Shown here: positions 43,527 through 53,388 of the stretch, piece by piece
Layout of the letters: each line of letters begins with the position of its first letter
Position numbering within the stretch: the first letter of the stretch is position 1
Source: Bactericera cockerelli
Lineage: Eukaryota > Arthropoda > Insecta > Hemiptera > Triozidae
DNA length: 64,000 nt
NCBI GenBank assembly: GCA_024516035.1
Contig: CM044955.1
Span: forward strand, 55,951,257 to 56,015,256
Reading direction: 5' to 3'
Notes under the pieces: model-generated
What the model saw: the letters and a program-made list of their open reading frames with translations, nothing else
The model's database searches: none
Told to the model about the DNA's origin: nothing
Position numbers and translations under genes: made by a program

Positions 43527-45857
43527 TTACACATACGCTCGTCTCATCTGGTTAACATGTCGTTTGCAGCACGACCCATTTGAACATTCAATCAAATACA
43601 TGAACCGACCGATTTGTTTCATTACTTTACCAACAAACCACTTAGGACCAGGTTGATAATTTCTTAATTGAACTTTGGCACCAATTGAAAATTTCTTCTT
43701 GATATTTTTTTTCCTTGACGTCTGAATCTTGCTGTTCATCATTACCGTCAGAACATTACGCATTGGACGACCGAACATTGATTCATATGGACTTATTCCT
43801 GTACTAGTGTGCGGTGTCCTTCGGTACTGAACAAGGAAATTCTGAATTTTCGATTCTAGGGTACCTCCTTCATCAGCCATCTTCCTGAGACTTTGTTTTA
43901 TTGTCTGCACTCCTCTCTCAGCCAATCCGTTGGAGGGGGGGTGATATTGAGCACTAGTCAAGTGTTTGATGCCCTGCTGATTGAGGAATTCTTCAAATTC
44001 CATGGACACGAACTGAGGTCCATTATCACTCACCACAGTCACCGGAAGACCAAAACAGGCGAATAACTGTTTCAATTTACCAATAACCCATGGAGAGGTG
44101 GTTGTCTTTGTTGTATGTAGCTCTGTCCATTTTGTATAGGCATCCACCACAATCATAATCATTTGTCCTTTTATAGGTCCAGCGAAATCGACGTGTATTC
44201 TTTGCCATGGAGCTTGAGGTAACTCCCATGGATGAACATCTACTTTCATTTTAAATTTAGCCTCATAATTCGGAATACAGTCAATACTTTCCGAAAATAA
44301 TTCATTAAATTCTGATAAGAGGGTGTCTACACTGCCCTGGGGTTTTTTCTTGCCCACATTTTTTACATCTTCAGTCCAGCTTTTCATTTCTCGTAACCAC
44401 TCTCGACCCAATAAGGTGCCGGCCTTCCCTTGAATGATGTATAATTTGGAATGAAATTCACTGTCCTTGTACTTTACCGACACATAGGCCACGCCCCTTG
44501 GTGAGAACTCCTCATTGGTATACGTCCTGAGCTGTCGATTGGTCTTGAAAATCCTTTTCTCAGGGAACCGACGGCTGAACTCCTCATAGCTAATGGTAGA
44601 TACAGCTGCACCGGTGTCGAGCTCCATTTCTACGGGAACGCTATCTATAAGAACTGAGATAAACATTTGATCAGGTAACTTCATTTTTAGACAATTTACT
44701 TCATCATCATCCCAATCATCAACTGGAGGGTTATTGACCTCATTAACTTTCTCACTAGACTTACAAAACTTGGAAATATGTCCAGTTTGTTTGCAATTAT
44801 GACATTTTGAGTTTTTATAGAAACAAAAACTTGAGTTATGATTACTTCTACCGCAGCGGAAACACTTTATGTTCAATTTCCTTACTTGGCGATTTGATTC
44901 ACGACCCATATTGAAATTCTGTTCTAATTCACTCTTGTTGTCCTTGTGAACAATAAATGTTTCTCCCAACGTTTGAGGGATTTTAATGTTCAATTCTTCA
45001 CTTTTAGCCAATTCAATAGCTGAAGCCTTTTTCATAAGTTTTTCAAAAGAAATACTGTAATCTACTTGCAATAGTTTCTGCCGGATCTCTGGGTCATTTA
45101 TTCCCCGAATGAATTGTAATTTTAGGAATGGCTCATCAATAAGTCTTCCGCAATCACATTTGAAATCACAATTTACTGTCATGTTCTTTAATGCAATATA
45201 AAAATCTTGTATTGACTCGCCTGTGCTCTGTACGCGAGATATAAATTTATGCTGCTCTACGTAAATGTTTTTCTGACCTTCTAGCAAAACCTTCAAAACT
45301 GAAGACAATTCTTCAAAGCTTTTGTTCTGAGGAATAGAAGGAAGAATACTTGCACATAGATCCCGATGTACTTTCGGGTCGAGGCTATTTAGTAAGATCA
45401 AGGCTTTGTCATGATTATTTGTACATGAAATTATGTCAAAATAAATATACAATCTTTGTAAGAAATTACTCACAGTTTCATGTGCCGAATCATATGGTGT
45501 GAAAATCACTTTACCCGAATGTCGCTTCGGTGTCTCAGTTATCACTTGGGGTTCCTTTTCATGCTGTGACTCAGCAGCTGACATTCCCCTCTTGATGATC
45601 ACCATAAGTTTCTTCCATTCACTGTTGAATCGCTCTCTCATTGGCGTTTCTGCTTGCAAGGCTGCATCATCTTCTTTTTTCAGCAGTTGGTCTTCAATGT
45701 CTTGCTGCAGTGTCCTGAACGTCTCCCGAGCTTCCTCCACCACCTGTAGTGATAGTTCCAAGCTCTCGAAGCATTTATCTTCATTTATCTTCTCTGCAAG
45801 ACTGGCAAGCTCTGCTAGCAAAACTGCTCTTCTGTGAACCAACTGCTTAAAACTCAT
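43527..45857 (-). CDS. Gag-protease-integrase polyprotein (no RT)
   Basis: 776 residues from the ATG at 45857; a GTG one codon earlier is also in frame (numbering below counts it as residue 1). A coiled N-terminus (about 10-100) is followed by a Ty3-type Gag (about 120-290). Two zinc knuckles follow: CX2CX4HX4C at C333-C346 and C353-C366. A retropepsin-like protease has D415-T-G in MELDTGAAVSTI and LLGREWL at 483-489. The first residues of an RT-type region (LLSEFNELF, 514-522) run at about 540 straight into the integrase core: D558, D612 (SDNGPQF) and E648 (GLAERG), a D,D35E spacing. A GPY/F-like C-terminus spans 724-760. The integrase resembles the K02A2.6/mag-like branch of Ty3 elements. 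RT YXDD, RNase H and the HHCC finger are missing. No stop or frameshift is present. Confidence 0.92.
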   Translation of the reverse strand: MSFKQLVHRRAVLLAELASLAEKINEDKCFESLELSLQVVEEARETFRTLQQDIEDQLLKKEDDAALQAETPMRERFNSEWKKLMVIIKRGMSAAESQHEKEPQVITETPKRHSGKVIFTPYDSAHETVSNFLQRLYIYFDIISCTNNHDKALILLNSLDPKVHRDLCASILPSIPQNKSFEELSSVLKVLLEGQKNIYVEQHKFISRVQSTGESIQDFYIALKNMTVNCDFKCDCGRLIDEPFLKLQFIRGINDPEIRQKLLQVDYSISFEKLMKKASAIELAKSEELNIKIPQTLGETFIVHKDNKSELEQNFNMGRESNRQVRKLNIKCFRCGRSNHNSSFCFYKNSKCHNCKQTGHISKFCKSSEKVNEVNNPPVDDWDDDEVNCLKMKLPDQMFISVLIDSVPVEMELDTGAAVSTISYEEFSRRFPEKRIFKTNRQLRTYTNEEFSPRGVAYVSVKYKDSEFHSKLYIIQGKAGTLLGREWLREMKSWTEDVKNVGKKKPQGSVDTLLSEFNELFSESIDCIPNYEAKFKMKVDVHPWELPQAPWQRIHVDFAGPIKGQMIMIVVDAYTKWTELHTTKTTTSPWVIGKLKQLFACFGLPVTVVSDNGPQFVSMEFEEFLNQQGIKHLTSAQYHPPSNGLAERGVQTIKQSLRKMADEGGTLESKIQNFLVQYRRTPHTSTGISPYESMFGRPMRNVLTVMMNSKIQTSRKKNIKKKFSIGAKVQLRNYQPGPKWFVGKVMKQIGRFMYLIECSNGSCCKRHVNQMRRAYV

Positions 45858-45859
45858 CA

Positions 45860-45869
45860 CTCGTCGCCA
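45860..45869 (-). promoter_or_regulatory. Primer-binding-like site
   Basis: One base inside the 5' LTR the - strand reads TGGCGACGAG. TGG starts complement the CCA end of a tRNA, and TGGCGAC is shared with tRNA-Arg-primed insect elements. The start codon of the polyprotein follows within five bases. Confidence 0.5.
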
Positions 45870-45870
45870 C

Positions 45871-46043
45871 TGTTGTATCTGAGTTTATAACACTAATATA
45901 TTGAAGGAAAACAATCAATTGTACAATACAGAAACATAATATTTTATTTACAGAAACGGGAGCAAAATTAGAAAAGTAGTAGCAGGCAAATATTTGATAG
46001 TGACTGAATTAAATATCTGGCCACATAGTAACCCAACACTACA
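45871..46043 (-). repeat. 5' LTR (173 bp)
   Basis: Base-for-base match to the 3' LTR as far as I can compare by eye, including the TGT and ACA termini. Confidence 0.9.
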
Positions 46044-46290
46044 ATGAGAATGAGTGATGATTTGAACAGTAAGAGAGAGTGATGAAATAAAGAGGAATGA
46101 GTGGTGATTTGAACAGAAGGAGAGAGTAATGAGAATGAGTGATGATCTGAACAGTAGGAGAGGGTGATGAAATAAAGAGGAATGCGAATATTTGAATAAT
46201 AGGAGAGAGTGTTGACATGGAGAGAATTGATTGATGATTTGAACAATAGGAGAGAATGATGACATGGAAAGGAATGAGCGATGATTTGTA
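46044..46290. repeat. Target duplication and right part of 33-bp minisatellite
   Basis: ATGAG at 46044-46048 duplicates 43330-43334. The array (gagtgatgatttgaacagta + agagagagtgatga) then continues to about 46290, with the most diverged units at the end. Confidence 0.85.
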
Positions 46291-47394
46291 ACGTGATCTT
46301 TATTAAAAAGAGAGAGGGATATAATGAAAATTATGCCTCACTTTCAGAAAGTAGATCCGAAATTAGTGTATGCCAAATCACTATTAAGTTATAAGCCTCT
46401 GCTCACAGTATACACGAGATTACCTTATCTCGTGTACCTTATGTTGTTATATTTCATAATTTTCTATAGAAAAGGACATTATACATTTATTTGAGGAGAT
46501 CTTTTCTTTATTATAAAATACACAAGGCGATGTAAGAACGGGATTCGAACTAGCTACCAATAATTTTAGAGCACTCAAACTTTCCTCTATGTTAATTTAA
46601 ACTTTTTAAAGAACCTTTCAAGAAAGTTTGGTGAAATGCAAAGCATACCTGGCTTGTGGCGACGCACTGTGTTGTACTTTGATAATTTTGTAATTTTGTT
46701 AAATAACAATTAAAGGATACCTGAACGGAATTATGCATGAAAGTACATTTTCGTTGCATGGTTCTGCTGAGAATAGTTTCCAAGATAATTAGGAAAAGTG
46801 TATTTTTCAACTTTTTACTTCGCATGAAGTTGAAAATTAAATTTTCACATTGAATTTTACATAAGATGGAGTTACCTTCTTCTTGGAATTTAATTTTTAC
46901 TCATAAAATACGTTCCAGGAGAGAACGAAAGTTGTCGGAATAGATAATTTTCAACCCTTCTCCTTCTCAAAAATCTGCTCTTTTATATTATCTTAATTCC
47001 TTCTGAAGAATGTCTTTTTCGCCATCCTAAACGTGTTGTTTTCAAAGTTCATGAAGGAAATAGAAATACTATAGTTCTTCTTATACATTTATCATTTTAC
47101 CTTAGAAGCAGGTCTGATGTCAAACTTACTGTAAGCCCAAGGGGGCGATTTAGGAGTCAGTTACCAACAAAATGTTGGTGAGGAAAGATATTTTAGTGAT
47201 GACTAAAAATGTCATTAGATCTGATACAATAAAACTTAGGCCCAAATTATGAAACAGGATTAGATTAACTAATGCTACACTTTCAAAAAAAGTAGTGAGT
47301 GTGATGTGAGTTTGAAAAGAGATATATTATAATCCATACAACCTGAATTTACCTAACGGAATCTCCTGGGCAGATCTTCAAGATTTTGGCTTGA
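46291..47394. other. Stretch without recognised gene
   Basis: ctcgtgtaccttatgttg preceded by acgagattaccttatctcgt gives a small hairpin at 46408-46435. No gene. Confidence 0.5.
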
Positions 47395-47512
47395 ACGTAA
47401 TGTAACGTACAGTACGTTCAAACCATTTAACCCGCAATCAGTACGGTTGTGAGAGATTCCTCTCACAACCGTATACGTTACAAAACCGAACCGTACTGAT
47501 CCCGGGTTAATA
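47395..47512. repeat. Nested foldback element
   Basis: An inner perfect hairpin has ACGGTTGTGAGAG (47443-47455) and CTCTCACAACCGT (47460-47472) around ATTC. An overlapping outer repeat has aacccgcaatcagtacgg (47429-47446) against ccgtactgatcccgggtt (47491-47508, inverted). acgtacagtacg lies just outside. Two alternative stems compete for the same arm. Confidence 0.75.
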
Positions 47513-48240
47513 TTATTATGCTTTATTAGGTAAGACAAAGTAAAATATATACAGTAAAAAACAATGAAATTGTAAAGAAAAAATAAATAGATTGAACAAA
47601 GAAACAAAAAAGAGAATAAAGCTAATGTCCTACCTAAAGGGCGGGATTATTGCCTGTGGCAATCTCTTCTTTTTTACATTGAACGGACTTAATTGCCCTG
47701 TTCTAACTATTTTACAATGTATTTCCCTAACATATCCTAGTGAAAAATATATAAAATTCTATCTATTTAGATTACATTACAAAAGACAATAATACTAATT
47801 ATTAGATCTTAAAGAATAAGATAAAATGGAAAAAAAAATTAAAACCAATATTATGTCCCGAAAAATTTTGAAATAGCCCCTGCGTCCTCGTCACTCTAGA
47901 AATCCAAACAATGTCAAGAATTTTTCACTATACCTTTCAGAAATAAAATAATGCCCTCAGTTTATTGACTCTACTACGCTTTCTACTACTGCACGTTTCC
48001 TTATCTATTATTGAAAGCCACTCCGAGAGTAGTAATTTATTTACTATAAAAACTATTTACCTTACATACCTACAATCTACATCATACAGTACAATTAGCT
48101 TTAGTCATATAGGTATTTACTATGTACATAACTATGTACCCAACATACAACTTTTCCATTTGAACAATAGGTACAAATGAAAAAGTTAATCATGATATGA
48201 GATCCATTAGAGATGAAGGTACACAGTGGCTTGTGTATTT
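47513..48240. other. AT-rich stretch
   Basis: No gene supported. Confidence 0.5.
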
Positions 48241-48395
48241 ACACTTGATTCGCTGGAAACTCACAAACCAGCTACTTATATATTATTAACCTCATCCAAC
48301 CTCAGTGGGGCTGAGAATAACCACCCAAGTCCTAACCTCGCTGGATGTTGCTTAACTTCAGTGACAGAACGAGATGTGTAATCGACGCTGGTAAG
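48241..48395 (-). repeat. 5S-derived SINE
   Basis: In reverse: accagcgtcgattacacatc, ACTGAAGTTAAGCAACATCC (5S-like), then the core with ggttggatgaggttaataat and gctggtttgtgagtttccag. Confidence 0.7.
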
Positions 48396-48417
48396 TTCAA
48401 AGTGTAGTTAGTATTAT

Positions 48418-48475
48418 GTCAGGTGGTAGAAAATGCTTTGAGCATTAACCTCGCCTGGTGGTTACCTTCCTTTTA
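48418..48475 (+). repeat. Type-6 SINE 3' fragment
   Basis: aggtggtagaaaatgctttg + agcattaacctcgcctggtg + gttaccttcc. Confidence 0.65.
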
Positions 48476-48877
48476 AAATTTAGAAAAAATTTTAACACTA
48501 TTTAATAGTGTTATTATTATTATGTCGGCCTTAATAGTCATTGTTAGTGGTACAAAAGTCTTGATATTTTTTTGCGCTCTCCAAGTTTCTTCTGATTTTT
48601 CAATTTAAGAATTCCGACGCTTGAACTTATATTGTTGTTGTAAAACAATATGATTGATACGTTTAAGGTAAACTTGATTTATCAACACATTTTGTGAGAT
48701 TTATTGATACTTATATAAGGCTCACATGTTGTAGAATCTGTAGATGATTTTTTTTTACCCATACGAGATATCAGAACGTGCCTTTTACTCAAAATAAGAG
48801 ATTTCAATTTAGAAAGCTTTGACCTTGCTCCATAAGATTACTGGAAATTATTTGAATTATAGCTGAAGCCTATTTCC

Positions 48878-48995
48878 AGCCCAACGGAGGCTGGGTGAGG
48901 TTGATGTGGATACTTTTTTTCTGAATTCTCAGCGAATGGTGGGAGAAACCTTTTACCTCGAATGTTGTCCGTTGTTTAACTGACGTTAATATGTC
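48878..48995 (+). repeat. SINE core fragment
   Basis: ccaacggaggctgggtgagg + ttgatgtggatac, then cagcgaatggtgggagaaac; type-3/5S core without a head. Confidence 0.55.
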
Positions 48996-49355
48996 TGGCT
49001 TAAGAACTGAACTACATAGTTATGATATATTCATACTAATACCTCGAATTATTTTTATTAATTTAATGATCTATTTTCATTCATTTACTGACCACTTGGT
49101 CCCTTAAATTGTCAAAAACTTGGAATTAGTTCGACATACATCATTACTTCAAGGAGCAATAGTTCCTTCAAGAACAGTAGGTACATTGAAAACAACCAAG
49201 TTTCTTGAAATCTTTGAGTGCTCACTAATGGCTGAACTTTATAAATGCTGGGCGAACAGAAATTTTTGGAAACCAAACTTTCTCCTAGCTTCAAAAGCCA
49301 CTTTTAGAAGCATCACACATTACTACCCACGACTCAGAGGAAACTAATTACGCCA

Positions 49356-49688
49356 GCCTCCGTGGCGTAACGGTTGATGTGACTACTGCCCGTAGTTCAG
49401 AGATCCTGAGTTCGATCCTTAGTCGGAGCAGATTTTTCACACAGAAAATTCTGTTTCCTCCGTACATTTCCGGCCCTACCCAGACTGGGTGAAGTCAATG
49501 TGGGTAGCTGGTACGATTCCCAGTGAATGGAGGGTAAAACCCCCGTCCTGATCCAGGACGTTAAATTAAATAGAATCGTTGGCGTTAGGAAGGGCATCCA
49601 GCCGTAAAATGTGCCAAAGTCAACCAACCTTAACCATGAGGTTGAACAAGGTCAAATCTGCTTAAGCGGTATAAGACAGAGTAAAAGA
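49356..49688 (+). repeat. tRNA-derived SINE, type 3, full length
   Basis: gcctccgtggcgtaacggtt head, gagttcgatccttagtcgga B-box, core gactgggtgaagtcaatgtg, 3' end aacctTaaccatgaggttga and gcggtataagacagagtaaa. About 15 bases are deleted near tccgtacatttccgg relative to the copy at 37101. Confidence 0.9.
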
Positions 49689-50102
49689 TTCATAGCAAAC
49701 TAATCAGCTTTCATATTTACCTCCTCCCACCTGAGATCCATCGAATTTTATATTCTTTTTTATTACAAGTAAAGCACCTCATCCATATTGATACTTGATG
49801 GCAAAGAGTCCAATGCTCGCAACATTTTCCCTCTGTATGGCGAGGGAAATTTTCTGTTTGAAAAAGACAGGCGTCCTCCCATCTCCCGTTCGAAACATCA
49901 TATTATTTTCCAATTTCTTCTACCTGAAATTATCATAGATAACAGGAAAGCATGATCTTCCAATTATCTATACCACATAACACACAAAAATGTAATCAAA
50001 TTTATAAACGCCACCAATCCATGTAATCTATATGTTTGACATTACTTAACTTCAGTGTTTCTTATACTGCTGTCTGAATAATGTGATTCAACGCACTTCT
50101 CT
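49689..50102. other. Stretch with local duplication
   Basis: The segment acgccaccaatccatgtaat (50008) is repeated as acgccaccaatccatttcct (50309), each followed by an acttaacttcagtg-like 5S-SINE scrap. Confidence 0.5.
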
Positions 50103-50252
50103 GGTAATCCAGGTAGCAAAGCGAGTTCGAATCACACACAGTGCATGAATTGTTCCTCATTTATTTGAGTTTGTGACCACATAATAATGAGACCCTGAGG
50201 ATTAGGTGGTAGAAAATGCATTAGGCATTAACCTCGCCTGGTGGTAATCGTA
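50103..50252 (+). repeat. tRNA-derived SINE, type 6
   Basis: gtaatccaggtagcaaagcg, agttcgaatcacacacagtg, tgagtttgtgaccacataat, taggtggtagaaaatgcatt, aacctcgcctggtggtaat. Confidence 0.75.
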
Positions 50253-50465
50253 ACTAAAAAGTATTATGTATTATTACATAATATATAATATGTATGTAAT
50301 CAAAGTTACGAACGCCACCAATCCATTTCCTCTTCATGCTTGACGTTACATAACTTCAGTGATTCTTATACAGCTGTCTGAACTACGTGACTCAACGTGA
50401 GATCCATTACATACCTATATCATTAAATATACACAATTACACATATTATACTATTTTCTTGAATA

Positions 50466-50605
50466 ACCGACCTGATTAGCATGATCAATAAGGTAACCTG
50501 GACTTGTAACCTGGAGATCAGTAGTTTGATTCCCAAGTTCCGAAAAAATTTAACAAGTGTGTTTTAATATTTGTGACATTACGAGTCTAATTATAGTATT
50601 AACCT
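50466..50605 (+). repeat. tRNA-derived SINE, type 2, degraded
   Basis: accgacctgattagcatgat head, ggacttgtaacctggagatc, weak core. Confidence 0.65.
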
Positions 50606-50615
50606 AAAATAATAG

Positions 50616-50750
50616 GACAAATCAGATAATGGTAGAGCAAGTTTCTATCTATCACAAAAAATAAGTATAGCAATTCAAAGAGGAAATGCGGCGGCAGTTG
50701 TGGGCTGTGTGCCCCAGGGAGATGAGTTGGTTGACTTGTTTTATAGATAG
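50616..50750 (+). pseudogene. Transposon C-terminal tail, copy 3 (QRGNA motif)
   Basis: The frame from 50616 to TAG 50748-50750 reads NGRASFYLSQKISIAIQRGN, then AAAVVGCVPQGDELVDLFYR. It aligns with the tail at 58830 (EPRACSFLMQKISIDIQRGN). Upstream sequence carries stops. Confidence 0.5.
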
Positions 50751-51496
50751 AAAATAATTATTACTTGAATTATTAAATTTTAATAAAAAAATAAAGGAAA
50801 AAAAAATAGCCTAAATGTCGATAACTTATATTTTCCTGTAATTATGTACCTACATAAATAACTTTTTTCTTAATTTTGTACAATTAAACAAAAAAATAAC
50901 ATTGGTCTATAATTCTCCAACAAGGATACTTTGTCAAGTAGCTTCATAATGATACAAATGAAAAATTTCAACTTGACGTCAAGACAGTGAAGACCAGTTG
51001 AAATTTTTCATTTTTTTCTATGCTTAGGCACTTTAACCAATAACTAATATAGTCGTTTGTATCATAACATTGGTCTTTATAAAACTATGTAGGTAGATAC
51101 TATAAATGCATCACTAAATATTGACAGTGCACTTTTCAAGATCATTCATTGTATATTTAGGAATAAATACATAACAATAAATAACTGAACGCCACCATAC
51201 TAATCAAGGTTAAAATAGAAATTTCAGAAGTTTCCTGATGCTGAAAAAAGAAACGACCCTCAAATTGCAGTCGAAAGCTGAAAGTTGCTCTTGACACTTT
51301 GACAGTGCCGTCGCCACACGTACAAGACACGTCTGGGAAAGCTCGAACTTCCCTCGTGAGGAATTCCGTAATCCATTAAGGGAAGTTAATTTTCATGGAA
51401 AATTAATTATTAACCCTGGGTTGATGAGGTTAATTATTAACCCTGCTGGGTTGATTAGGTTAATTTTGAATTTTGAACCCAGGGTGTGTTAGGTAG
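50751..51496. other. AT-rich stretch with inverted repeat
   Basis: aatgaaaaatttcaacttga near 50957 is answered by gttgaaatttttcatttttt near 50999, a short hairpin around a gtcaagacagtgaagac loop. No gene. Confidence 0.5.
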
Positions 51497-51618
51497 AATA
51501 ATAATACTCTTTAGTGGAAGGTTACTACCTGACCATGTTAAAATGCACAAAGCATTTACTACCACCTAACCCTTAGGGTATTATTATTATGTGGTCACAA
51601 ACTCGAACCAATGGGGTA
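51497..51618 (-). repeat. tRNA-derived SINE, type 6, 3' part
   Basis: aataataatactctttagtg tail, gaaggttactacctgaccat, ttactaccacctaaccctta, tattattattatgtggtcac. Confidence 0.75.
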
Positions 51619-52274
51619 CTTATTGAAAAATTGTTAAATTTTAATTTAATGTGTAATCTTTTTGATGTGTAATCTTGTTTTAATTGTACATTGGGTTAAT
51701 AAATAAATATATAAATTTAAAAAAAAATTATAATTTTTTTTTTTTTAATGTCCATTAACTTCAACCTCGGGAGGGCAAATAACGGTGTAGTAATAAAATG
51801 ATTAATGCCAGTATCAATAAAATTATGGTCCCTATTTGCACTCATCGCTAAGGTCTTGATAACTAGTAAAGTTGTCGAAACCACCTGATATTCAGTTAAA
51901 TATCGAAAAAACTTCACTTTTAATTTTAAACTTTTTACTAATAGGGGGATTCAGTAATTTCAAAGAATTTGAATTAATTATAGGGTCTAGAGAAAAAATT
52001 CACTTGATGGTAAAATTTTAATTGCTCCAGCTGTACAATTTTTTGCGCATCCGTTCTTTTCATCGCACAAAGTTCTGGAAAATGCTGAAACCATAAAGTT
52101 ACGCAAGGTGGATAATTTTCAATTATTTAGCTCCAATTAACTGAGAAAAAATTTCATCTATACAATCTACTTGTACTGCTAATAATGTACACAATATATC
52201 CAATTATCTATGCTATACTTAGTGCACTTACACATGAAATTTGCTAACTCAAATGCGAGAGTATTTATTATAGA
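51619..52274. other. AT-rich stretch
   Basis: Nothing supported. Confidence 0.5.
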
Positions 52275-52479
52275 TTATAATAATATCGTCTTATTTATAC
52301 TGCCCGATTAGGACTATGAAAGTCCCATTATTCTAGCAGTAAGCCCAAGACATAATATTAAGTGGTAAAAATCCCAAATGGAAGGATAACATGTCATGTC
52401 CCGGCTGGGGATCGAACTCACGACCTCTGGAATCTCTGGATTCACAGAGTGCCGCCTTTACCACTGAGCTACCGGGACA
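52275..52479 (-). repeat. tRNA-derived SINE, type 1, full length
   Basis: On the - strand: gtcccggtagctcagtggta head, cgtgagttcgatccccagcc B-box, core gacatgttatcctt, tail in ATT repeats. Confidence 0.9.
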
Positions 52480-52540
52480 AACTAACAATACATAATTATA
52501 TTGTTTATAATATATTGTTTATAATTCATACATACACCTC

Positions 52541-52592
52541 AATGAGAAGTATTGTGTCACTTCACGCCTATCAAAGGGGAGGCATCACGTTA
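52541..52592 (+). repeat. Type-5 SINE fragment
   Basis: gagaagtattgtgtcacttc + acgcctatcaaaggggaggc. Confidence 0.6.
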
Positions 52593-52731
52593 ACTCAAAA
52601 GAATTCTTCGGCCCTTATTTATTTATTTTTCTACACTTTAATTTTTTATAAAACAATCAACAACAACAAATTAATAACAATGTAGGACTTTTTTTTCTTT
52701 AATATTTTCCTTGAATATCCAATAAAACTTA

Positions 52732-52862
52732 TTTTTTGCCCATAATTCCGCCACTGGTCGCTGCTCAAATGAAAGAAGGCACTTATTTTTCGTCACGAGG
52801 GTAGAACCCAGGTCACCCAGCGTGAAAGCCGAGTGTGCTGCCCATTTGGCCACGGTGACTAG
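52732..52862 (-). repeat. tRNA-derived SINE, type 7
   Basis: On the - strand: gtcaccgtggccaaatgggc head, tgacctgggttctaccctcg B-box-like, body gagcagcgaccagtggcgga. Relatives at 54395, 55338 and 58580. Confidence 0.65.
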
Positions 52863-52878
52863 AAAGAGAATGATATTG

Positions 52879-53031
52879 GTTCAGAGATCTTGAGTTCGAT
52901 CCCGTGTTACGCAGAATTTTCTCACAAAAAAATATGTTGTGGGTATTGTTAATGTGGGTGGGTAGCTGGTACGATCCCCAGTGAATGGAGGTAAAACCCC
53001 CGTCCTCAATAACCAGCAACAGGATTTAAAA
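52879..53031 (+). repeat. tRNA-derived SINE, type 3, partial
   Basis: gttcagagatcttgagttcg + atcccgtgttacgcagaatt, core gtagctggtacgatccccag, gtaaaacccccgtcct. Lies directly after the type-7 SINE. Confidence 0.7.
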
Positions 53032-53144
53032 CCAAAAAATGGACATGAAAGGAGCCCAGTAATTGGATGAATCTGGTTGTCCGTACAATACTCTCACCAC
53101 CGTAATATAGGTATCTGACAGCTCGGAATTATTATTATTATGAC

Positions 53145-53388
53145 CAGGCGCGGCCGGTGCTATGGATCTGCTACACAGCCAGACAAAAAAGAAAACAGAG
53201 GATTTTCTCAAGTCCTAATAGCTCGGACACAATGAAAATTACCACACATTTGTGGAATAATTAATGCATAAAATTATTATGATTGACAACCAAACTCGAA
53301 CTATTTAACTAGCTACTAAAAAGCGACTCTATAAATCCCATGTTAGTCCAGTTTATGTTGCAGCACCCCCAAAACATTTTCGCACCCA
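53145..53388. mobile_element. hAT-like MITE, second copy
   Basis: caggcgcggccggtgctatg start, aggattttctcaagtcctaa, ataattaatgcataa, agtccagtttatgttgcagc; about 80% like the copy at 36477-36721. The 3' terminus (tttcgcacccacc) has lost the inverted repeat. Confidence 0.65.

Larger units (their letters stand above)
43335..46043 (-). mobile_element. Ty3-type LTR retrotransposon lacking RT and RNase H
   Basis: A 2709-bp element in - orientation with 173-bp LTRs, TGT...ACA ends, a 5-bp target duplication ATGAG, a primer-binding-like site, a purine tract and one long open frame. The Gag, protease and integrase modules are present. The catalytic RT, RNase H and the integrase zinc finger are absent, with an in-frame junction near 44.24 kb. 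Typical autonomous members of this superfamily are roughly 5 kb. I could find no difference between the two LTRs, so insertion is recent. It is therefore a non-autonomous element that must have used RT supplied by another copy, as inferred from structure. Confidence 0.9.

Noticed and set aside
45499..45837. + strand ORF of 112 codons
   Set aside because: Antisense shadow of the Gag N-terminus of the LTR element.
43527..45857. Endogenous retrovirus with an envelope gene
   Set aside because: There is no room for, or trace of, an env frame; LTR, Gag and integrase features fit a plain Ty3-type element.
49120..49347. 75-codon ORF before the type-3 SINE
   Set aside because: A mirrored ORF lies on the other strand, there are no splice signals, and I recognise no motif.
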